Source of the DNA: Balneolaceae bacterium
GTDB taxonomy: Bacteria; Bacteroidota; Rhodothermia; Balneolales; Balneolaceae
Direction of reading: 5' to 3'
DNA length: 64,000 nt
Assembly (NCBI GenBank): GCA_034521495.1
Contig: JAXHMK010000004.1
Coordinates: forward strand, 496,001-560,000
Shown in pieces: positions 58,190-64,000 of this stretch. The notes under the pieces were generated by a model. The model saw nothing but the letters and a program-made list of their open reading frames with translations, was not told where the DNA came from and searched no databases. Position 1 is the stretch's first letter. Each line of letters begins with the position of its first letter. The position numbers and the translations under genes are program-made.

Positions 58190-58306
58190 GGCTGAAAACA
58201 ATTCGTTTAGGAAAAACAGTTTCAGTAGTTTTAAAAGAGACCCGGATTAAATGAAAAAACTCAGGGGTATACACTACTAACCAAATTAACTATCAAATAA
58301 ATATAC

Positions 58307-59530
58307 ATGCTTGTATTAGTCATCAATTGCGGAAGTTCATCCGTAAAATACGACCTGATTGAAGTTGAAGAGAGAGAAGAACTTTGCCATGGAATAATTG
58401 AACGCATTGGCGCAGTTACATCCATCGTAAAACATGAACCGGCAACCGGCAACCGGATTAAAGACACAAAAGTAATTTCCAACCATGGAGAGGCACTAAA
58501 AGAGATCCTGGATTACCTGTTGAGCCCGGAAGCTGATATTATCTCTTCGCCATCTGATATTAAAGCTGTGGGGCACCGGGTTGTTCATGGCGGCGAAATG
58601 TTTAAGGATTCTGTATTGATTGACAAGGAAGTAAAATATGCCATCAAACAGGCGTTTGACCTGGCTCCCCTTCATAATCCGCCTAACTTGAAAGGAATTC
58701 AGGCTGCCCAGGAAAAATTGCCGGACATTCCGCATGTAGCTGTATTTGATACGGCTTTTCATCAGTCTATTCCGCCTGAAGCTTACATGTATGGTATTCC
58801 AAACCGGTTGTACCGCCGCCATAAAATCCGGCGCTATGGATTTCATGGAACCTCTCATTATTATGTGAGCCGGCAGTATTACAAACAGATTGAAAAGGCA
58901 AAAGAGAAGACCAAAGTAATTACCTGCCACCTTGGTAACGGGGCATCAATTGCGGCGATTGAAGGAGGACAGTCAAAAGATACATCGATGGGTTTTACGC
59001 CGTTGTCTGGACTGGTGATGGGAACCCGAAGCGGGGATCTGGATCCATCAATTTTGTTCTACATTGTGGAAAAAGAGGAGCTTCCGCTGAATAGTCTGCA
59101 TGCTATGCTGAACCGCCACAGCGGACTGTTAGGCCTGAGTGGATTTGCCAGCGATATGCGGGATTTGATATCTGAAGCAGAACGGGGAGACCGGCGCTGC
59201 CAACAGGCAATTGATGTGTTTTGCTACAACATCAAAAAATATATCGGTACCTATTTTGCCACGCTGAATGGTTGTGATGCCATCATCTTTACGGCTGGAA
59301 TCGGAGAGAACTCTTCATTGATCAGGGAAAAATCGCTCGAAAATCTCGAGTCACTTGGTATTGAGGTCGACTCAAACCGGAATAATTCAGTAAAACCGGG
59401 GGAGATCGAAAAAATAAGTTCAGATACTTCGAAAACAGATGTGTATGTAATACCCACAAACGAAGAATTGGTTATTGCGATTGACGCGGCAAAAATTGCA
59501 GAAGCGAGCGACCAAAGTCCGTGGGTTTGA
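58307..59530 (+). CDS. ackA: Acetate kinase
   Basis: Full-length acetate kinase of 407 residues (ATP plus acetate to ADP plus acetyl phosphate). Motifs: N-terminal VLVINCGSSSVKYDLI, HRVVHGGEMF, VFDTAFHQSIPPEAYMYGIP, RRYGFHGTSHYYVS, HLGNGASIAAIEGGQSKDTS, GLVMGTRSGDLDPSI, and FTAGIGENSSLIRE. No pta gene is next to it. It lies after a strong terminator, so it is transcribed on its own. Confidence 0.96.
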   Translation: MLVLVINCGSSSVKYDLIEVEEREELCHGIIERIGAVTSIVKHEPATGNRIKDTKVISNHGEALKEILDYLLSPEADIISSPSDIKAVGHRVVHGGEMFKDSVLIDKEVKYAIKQAFDLAPLHNPPNLKGIQAAQEKLPDIPHVAVFDTAFHQSIPPEAYMYGIPNRLYRRHKIRRYGFHGTSHYYVSRQYYKQIEKAKEKTKVITCHLGNGASIAAIEGGQSKDTSMGFTPLSGLVMGTRSGDLDPSILFYIVEKEELPLNSLHAMLNRHSGLLGLSGFASDMRDLISEAERGDRRCQQAIDVFCYNIKKYIGTYFATLNGCDAIIFTAGIGENSSLIREKSLENLESLGIEVDSNRNNSVKPGEIEKISSDTSKTDVYVIPTNEELVIAIDAAKIAEASDQSPWV

Positions 59531-59541
59531 ACCGAATGTGT

Positions 59542-59633
59542 AGACTTCCGAAGTCTGTATACTTGTTTTTATAAGAAAGGAGATATTAAAGCTCTAAAGC
59601 CTTTGATAAAGTCTCGCGAGACTTCGGAAGTCT
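59542..59633. repeat. Palindromic extragenic repeats
   Basis: Two copies of AGACTTC-N-GAAGTCT (59542-59556 and 59619-59633) with a perfect 16-bp palindrome AAGTCTCGCGAGACTT overlapping the second (59609-59624). A third copy with one mismatch is at 50974-50988. They may also act as weak terminators between the convergent ackA and secG genes. Confidence 0.65.
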
Positions 59634-59647
59634 TGGCTGGGAAGAGC

Positions 59648-60028
59648 TTAGTTACCTTCTTCATTAGAAGATCCCTGATTCTGCGGCTGTTGCGGAACAG
59701 CTGATTCTGTTTCAGACGGAACCGAAAAATCTTGTTGTTCAACCGGTTCACCAAAATTAGACTGCTGTTGAATCGTGCTCTGATTCGTTTCCTCGCTGTC
59801 AATGGCAAAATTAGCAAGTACACTTAATCCGAGAAAAAGCCCTGCGAGAATTGCAGTGGTTTTCGATAAAAGATCGGCTGTTCGTCTTGCTCCCATCGAA
59901 GAGCCGCCGGCCATTCCGGCAGCCAGTCCACCCGACAATCCCTCTTTTTGGCCGGGTTGTAATAAGATTACTACAATCAGTAAAATACAGATTAAAGTAA
60001 TCAGCGATATGATAATTCCGTATAGCAT
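59648..60028 (-). CDS. secG: Preprotein translocase subunit SecG
   Basis: Small inner-membrane subunit of the SecYEG translocon, 126 residues. Two membrane helices (ISLITLICILLIVVILLQPG and TTAILAGLFLGLSVLANFAI) with the typical connecting loop QKEGLSGGLAAGMAGGSSMG, ARRTADLL. The C-terminal tail is rich in Gln, Ser and acidic residues and longer than in E. coli, as is common in this phylum. Confidence 0.93.
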   Translation of the reverse strand: MLYGIIISLITLICILLIVVILLQPGQKEGLSGGLAAGMAGGSSMGARRTADLLSKTTAILAGLFLGLSVLANFAIDSEETNQSTIQQQSNFGEPVEQQDFSVPSETESAVPQQPQNQGSSNEEGN

Positions 60029-60158
60029 AAAATAAAGTTTTCAGTTTGTTGCAAAGAGTGTAAAAATATCACTATTTATACTTTTAACAAAGTGGTAAAG
60101 ATATAACAAATTGGAACCCTTTTAATTGTTCTGAATTGGTACAGATTAGTGAAATAAA

Positions 60159-61106
60159 ATGAACGAGGAAACAACTCAATCCATTCAAGACATTTTATCG
60201 AATATCTATCTGGATTTCGGCAATCTCATTGAGTCAGTATTCATTATTCTGGTTTTGATAGCCATTCGGTTTATTGTTATTCGAATTGTGCGTCGGCAAA
60301 CTGACGACGATTCAATTCGATATAAGTGGCGCAAGAATTTAACCTACTTCTTAAGTTTTCTTGGGTTTCTGCTGATCGGCCGGATCTGGTTCCAGGGGAT
60401 GGCTTCTGTAGCCACGTTTTTGGGATTGCTCTCAGCAGGTTTGGCCATTGCCCTGCGAGACCCGGTAACAGATATGGCGGGATGGCTCTTTTTGATTTGG
60501 CGAAAACCATTTGTGGTGGGAGATCGGATCGAAATTGGCGACCGTAAAGGAGACGTGATTGATATTCGATTCTTCAAATTTACGATCCTGGAAATTGGGA
60601 ATTGGACCAAATCCGATCAAAGTACCGGCCGTGTAATTCATATTCCAAATCATTACATACTGCAAAATTCTGTAGCCAACTACACCAGCGATTTCAATTT
60701 TATTTGGAATGAAATTGAGATTGTAGTGACATTTGAAAGCAACTGGAGAAAAGCGAAAGAGATACTCACTGAGATTGTAAACAGCCACTCTGAAGACTAT
60801 GTAGCTGATGCCGAGCAGCAGATTCGACGAGCCAAAAAATCATACTTGATACAGTACAAAAACCTGACTCCGATCGTCTATACCGAGGTTGTGGAAGTAG
60901 GGGTGAAACTCACAATTCGCCATCTGTCGCATGCAAGAAGACGCCGCGGACTCAACCAACTGATTTGGGAGGATATTCTGGACAAGCTATTGGCTGAGCC
61001 GGATATTGATTTTGCATATAATACACTGCGTATCTATCAAAACCAGATTGAGGGTAAGCCGGATCTTCAGCCTAAATCTTCATCTACTTCGGAATCGGCT
61101 GAATGA
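60159..61106 (+). CDS. MscS-family mechanosensitive channel
   Basis: Inner-membrane channel of 315 residues with three predicted helices at the N-terminus and the MscS pore helix and beta domain: VATFLGLLSAGLAIALRDPV, TDMAGWLFLIWRKPFVVGDR, IEIGDRKGDVIDIRFFKFTI. Then RVIHIPNHYILQNSVANYTS. It should open under hypo-osmotic stress. The 3' end overlaps the convergent SRAP-like gene by 23 bases. Confidence 0.92.
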   Translation: MNEETTQSIQDILSNIYLDFGNLIESVFIILVLIAIRFIVIRIVRRQTDDDSIRYKWRKNLTYFLSFLGFLLIGRIWFQGMASVATFLGLLSAGLAIALRDPVTDMAGWLFLIWRKPFVVGDRIEIGDRKGDVIDIRFFKFTILEIGNWTKSDQSTGRVIHIPNHYILQNSVANYTSDFNFIWNEIEIVVTFESNWRKAKEILTEIVNSHSEDYVADAEQQIRRAKKSYLIQYKNLTPIVYTEVVEVGVKLTIRHLSHARRRRGLNQLIWEDILDKLLAEPDIDFAYNTLRIYQNQIEGKPDLQPKSSSTSESAE

Positions 61107-61713
61107 TCTCCGCACTGTTGTTCGTAGGGTCATTCACTTTTTTACTTACACGAAGCACAGAAAGGTCGGTAAGCATAAACAGATTATCCGCCTCTTCAAG
61201 AAGTTCAGAAATATCCATACCTACGTCGAGCCACTGAAGAGCCGTCGGGCGATCGAACATTAAAGGCATTCGGGGAGACATTGGCTGAACAAGGGTGTTG
61301 GCTTCGGTAGTAATGAGACTCACAAACGGTTCATCGTCGTCGTAATATAGTCCAGCTACCGACATTACAGCATTATTCAACAACCGGACGAAAAAGGGAT
61401 GATTTTTTTCCTGGTCATCTTTCCAGACAAAAAAACCACTAAGCGATATAATAGATCGCTTAACATTATCTTTTTTAAGTTCCTCAAGAACCTTCTCTTT
61501 TTTTACAGTGGTTTGTTCTGCCCGGCTTGCCCCCATCTTTCCCCAACGAATTCGATTAATATCGGGCTCTCCTTCATTCAGAGAGATAACCGGAAGTTGA
61601 TGACCCGGAGAGAGATTGTAGTGAGGTTCAAACAATGCCTCTTTATTTGTTTCTATATTGTAATACTCTTCAACCTCTTCTTTGGATGCAAAAAATGCGA
61701 CTCTTTTAGCCAT
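61084..61713 (-). CDS. SRAP-like protein lacking catalytic residues
   Basis: Protein of 209 residues with the SRAP fold pattern: HYNLSPGHQLPVISLNEG (31-48, compare N-Y-N-V-A-P), RWGKMGASRAEQ, IISLSGFFVWKDD (89-100), TTEANTLVQPMSPRMPLMFD. Compared with YedK, Cys2 is Ala (MAKRVAFF), the Glu of the GFYEW motif is Val (GFFVW), the His of the HxRMP motif is Pro (SPRMP), and the Asn before R-A-E is absent. It therefore cannot form the Cys-linked crosslink and may be a pseudoenzyme that still binds DNA. The gene is intact. Confidence 0.72.
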   Translation of the reverse strand: MAKRVAFFASKEEVEEYYNIETNKEALFEPHYNLSPGHQLPVISLNEGEPDINRIRWGKMGASRAEQTTVKKEKVLEELKKDNVKRSIISLSGFFVWKDDQEKNHPFFVRLLNNAVMSVAGLYYDDDEPFVSLITTEANTLVQPMSPRMPLMFDRPTALQWLDVGMDISELLEEADNLFMLTDLSVLRVSKKVNDPTNNSAEIIQPIPK

Positions 61714-62512
61714 TGTGTATCAGTTTTTACGGTGTTCTTATTAGTAAGAGTATACAAAATTTTTGTGTTCGGGAATGATCTGTAACAACACCAATTTTTT
61801 CAGGTTAAATAGTGTCTTCGCGCGCCTTGAATTTGACGTTTTCTTAGGACACTATGAGTTTTCTTACAAGCACTAATTAAGAAGTCTATGCTATTTTGTA
61901 TATACAATTATGGGTGTTCAATAATTCCGTTTAACAGGTTGAACTCATATCATTTTACAAAAAAAGAGTTTAGTAAAACAAAGAGTTTCAAAAAATGAGT
62001 TGGAATGCATTCTTCTGAGATTTATTTTCAGAGAGCAGCAGTGGCCGGCTTAAAATAAGTTGGTGGCAAGTTTAGTTTAATCGCAGTAGTAAAGGCGATA
62101 CCTTGTTAAAAAATATAGCAGGCACAATTGGTAATTTATAGAAATTGTGGGCTGTTTCTGTAGTGATGGTTATAAGATGCAGATGTAATATGCGTTTATA
62201 AACCTATAGATTGACGCGTTTACCGGTTAACCAAAAAAGTGTCACGTTTTCTTAAAGAAAATTTAACCGGTAAACGCATTGCATACGTTTATTTGAAGGC
62301 TGATAGAAGAGTATTTTTACGAATGTCGGTGAGTTATTCACCTGTTATTGTGATGTGATTTAAGATGAATATTGTCTGACAATGTATGTTTTTGGGCATT
62401 TCTTGAAATCCAGGTTGATCGTAGTGAATACTCTTATTTGATCATCAGTCGTTGGGCAGGTTTGCTGCCGTTTGTTAATTGAAATGTTGATCAAAATTGA
62501 AGAGGTACCACA
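61714..62512. other. Long intergenic region with two inverted repeats
   Basis: About 800 bases without a gene between divergent genes. Holds an 8-bp inverted pair ATAGTGTC / GACACTAT (61809-61816 and 61848-61855) and a strong 15-bp pair described separately (62216-62277). The last 60 bases should contain the promoter of the DEAD-like gene. Confidence 0.55.
62216..62277. promoter_or_regulatory. 15-bp inverted repeat with ACCGGT cores
   Basis: GCGTTTACCGGTTAA (62216-62230) and its exact complement TTAACCGGTAAACGC (62263-62277), 32 bases apart. Each arm is itself nearly palindromic around ACCGGT, like paired operators of LacI-type repressors. It lies 236 bases before the DEAD-like gene. Alternatively a hairpin. 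Confidence 0.5.
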
Positions 62513-63892
62513 TTGTCGTTTAATCAATTTCGACTGAGTTCTGATATCTTGAAGGGGTTGAATGATGTAAAACTTGAAAGCCCCTCATCTTTACAAAAGA
62601 AAATATTCAAAGCAGTACAAGAGAAGAAAGATCTTGTCATAAATACAACAAAAGAGGAGAGCCCGGAGGTAGGCTATCTGATTTCCTTATTAAATGAGAT
62701 AGCGAAATCAGAACGCAGGCAGGGTACTCGTGCTATTGTTGTAACAGCCGATAAAGAACGGGCCAAAACGCTTGATGAATGGATCTGGGCGATCGGTTAT
62801 CATGCATCTATAGAGAGTGCATGTATAACAGATGATGGTGACCCTGATGAGCAGCTCGATGCTTTGATGAAGGGGCCTGTTGTGGTTGTTGCCACACCGG
62901 AGCGCCTTACCAATGTTCTTGAAAAGGGACGCATGATTTTTCGTGAAGTTCAGCAGTTAATCATTGACCAGGCCGAATTAATTGACGATTGGGATTCAAT
63001 TGAAGCAATCTCAAACCGCGTTATTGGGAACTGCCAGCGAATCTTCACTGCAGCTAAAGACAGCAAAGAACTGCGCGAAGCTGAAAAGCAGATGCTCAAT
63101 GATCCTGAACTGGTAACACTTGCCAAGAAAAAGTCATCTGCGCCGAAGGCAGCTTCAAACGGGCAAGAAGAACCAAAAATTACAAAAGATCTTACGCAGT
63201 ACTACATCAATGTTCCACCGCGATCTAAGATCTCTACACTGATGGCTCACCTCGATAAACACAAGCCTGATTCTGACTCGGCCGTAATTTTTACAGCTTC
63301 ACGTAAAACGGCAGACAGGCTCTACAAAATTCTTCGAAAGAGTAATAAGCGGGCTGTCAGTATCCACGACAAGACCGATAAAGATACATTTAATGAGCGG
63401 TTTGGACGATTTAAATCCGGAAATGTTCAGCATTTGATTGTTGGGCAGATGTCTGCCGGTGACATTCCGATCGAACACACTTCACAGGTAATCAATTATG
63501 ATGTACCGGAAGATGTAAACGAATACAAATTACGAGCCGAGCTTATAGGAGATGGAAAAGCAACGAGAATCATCAGTCTTGTATCCAAACAAGATCGGAG
63601 TGATATTAAAACGATTTGCAAATCACTTGGATATGCACCCGAGGAAGTACCTTTACCAAAAAGTGTAAAGGACAAACTTTCGTCTCGCGGAAAATCGAAA
63701 TCCAAAAACAAACGGGGCGGACATGGAAAAGGTCGCGGAGGATCAAAAAAGAAAAAGAAACGATCGGCACGAAAACTCCACGAACTGCCCAAGCCCACGT
63801 TCGATCAGCTTGAGGGCGGGCGAACCGGTAAGAAGAAGAAAAAGAAAGAGAAGAAGGGGTTTATCGGATTTCTGAAGAACCTGTTTGATTAG
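62513..63892 (+). CDS. DEAD-box helicase homologue with lost ATPase motifs
   Basis: Intact, 459 residues, TTG start with an AGAGG site before it. The overall plan is DEAD-box: FNQFRLSSDILKGLNDVKLE, VVVATPERLTNVLEKGRMIF (motif Ib region kept), VIFTASRKTADRL (motif IV) and SQVINYDVPEDVNEY. But Walker A is INTTKEES (43-50), motif II is IDQAEL (151-156, DEAD lost), motif III is TAA instead of SAT, and the Arg motif reads LRAELIGDGKAT. The tail after residue 385 is Lys/Arg/Gly-rich (KNKRGGHGKGRGGSKKKKKR). Probably an RNA-binding pseudohelicase. Confidence 0.8.
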   Translation: MSFNQFRLSSDILKGLNDVKLESPSSLQKKIFKAVQEKKDLVINTTKEESPEVGYLISLLNEIAKSERRQGTRAIVVTADKERAKTLDEWIWAIGYHASIESACITDDGDPDEQLDALMKGPVVVVATPERLTNVLEKGRMIFREVQQLIIDQAELIDDWDSIEAISNRVIGNCQRIFTAAKDSKELREAEKQMLNDPELVTLAKKKSSAPKAASNGQEEPKITKDLTQYYINVPPRSKISTLMAHLDKHKPDSDSAVIFTASRKTADRLYKILRKSNKRAVSIHDKTDKDTFNERFGRFKSGNVQHLIVGQMSAGDIPIEHTSQVINYDVPEDVNEYKLRAELIGDGKATRIISLVSKQDRSDIKTICKSLGYAPEEVPLPKSVKDKLSSRGKSKSKNKRGGHGKGRGGSKKKKKRSARKLHELPKPTFDQLEGGRTGKKKKKKEKKGFIGFLKNLFD

Positions 63893-64000
63893 GAATCCTG
63901 CATATCTTCAAATGCCTGTTCTACTTTTGGAGCGGGTTCTGTAAAAAGACTGACGATCCACGTTGCGAAGAGTGCTGCAGTAAATCCCGGGATGAGCTCA
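63889..64000 (-). CDS. Sodium/solute symporter, C-terminal end
   Basis: Only the last 36 residues are in the window: ELIPGFTAALFATWIVSLFT, EPAPKVEQAFEDMQDS, stop at 63889. A final membrane helix followed by an acidic tail of this type is usual in PutP-like sodium/solute symporters. The call is based on this short end only. It converges with the DEAD-like gene with a 4-base overlap. Confidence 0.5.
   Translation of the reverse strand, partial: ELIPGFTAALFATWIVSLFTEPAPKVEQAFEDMQDS

Overview
The window reads as a piece of chromosome from a Bacteroidota-related bacterium, most likely of the Balneolota/Rhodothermota type. This is an inference from AT-leaning codon use, HTH_17-type excisionase-like regulators, a DUF4914-like protein, a TorF-like porin beside amt, and a baeRF-type protein. 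The ends are ordinary chromosome. The middle (about 11.9-48.9 kb) is foreign DNA sitting in a tRNA-Phe gene.

Left chromosome (1-11.8 kb): the end of an M28-like lipoprotein peptidase, an SDR plus aldehyde dehydrogenase operon, an RHH/PIN toxin-antitoxin pair, a YhdH/AcuI-like reductase, a folded palindromic repeat element, a porin and ammonium transporter, a secreted protein, a Tat-exported Nif3-like protein and a DUF4914-like P-loop protein.

Islands (11.93-48.89 kb): three copies of the tRNA-Phe 3' end (11975, 13823 and the intact tRNA at 48820-48892) split the foreign DNA into two tandem islands. The small one (about 1.85 kb) carries one gene, an AbiEi-like winged helix fused to a Fic domain, behind three 24-bp-spaced repeats. 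The large one (about 35 kb) starts with a P4-type integrase that is frameshifted just before its catalytic tyrosine. It then has small HTH regulators and a 5-kb stretch of non-coding DNA in which a 1.2-kb module occurs twice, with blocks that are perfectly conserved and heptamers that change in concert. A cassette-like run of broken small genes follows (22.0-26.7 kb). After that come defence genes: a TPR-metallopeptidase, a small partner, a broken type IIG methylase, an unknown broken gene, a broken IetAS-like subtilase/AAA pair, an intact PLD-helicase, an intact AbiEi/AbiEii pair with its operators, a Y-family polymerase / unknown / SRAP cassette, and more decayed genes.

Right chromosome (48.9-64 kb): recJ, a sulfotransferase, a peptidase-propeller-barrel protein, an Nramp-like transporter, a baeRF3-like protein, ackA, secG, an MscS channel, an SRAP homologue without its catalytic residues, and a DEAD-box homologue without its ATPase motifs. 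The window ends in a sodium/solute symporter.

Caveat: single-base frameshifts also occur in two core genes (recJ and the Nramp-like transporter), so some of the apparent decay could be sequence error. The island genes are, however, much more densely broken than the flanks. The best candidate for something undescribed is the duplicated 1.2-kb non-coding module at 17.56-18.75 and 20.19-21.38 kb.
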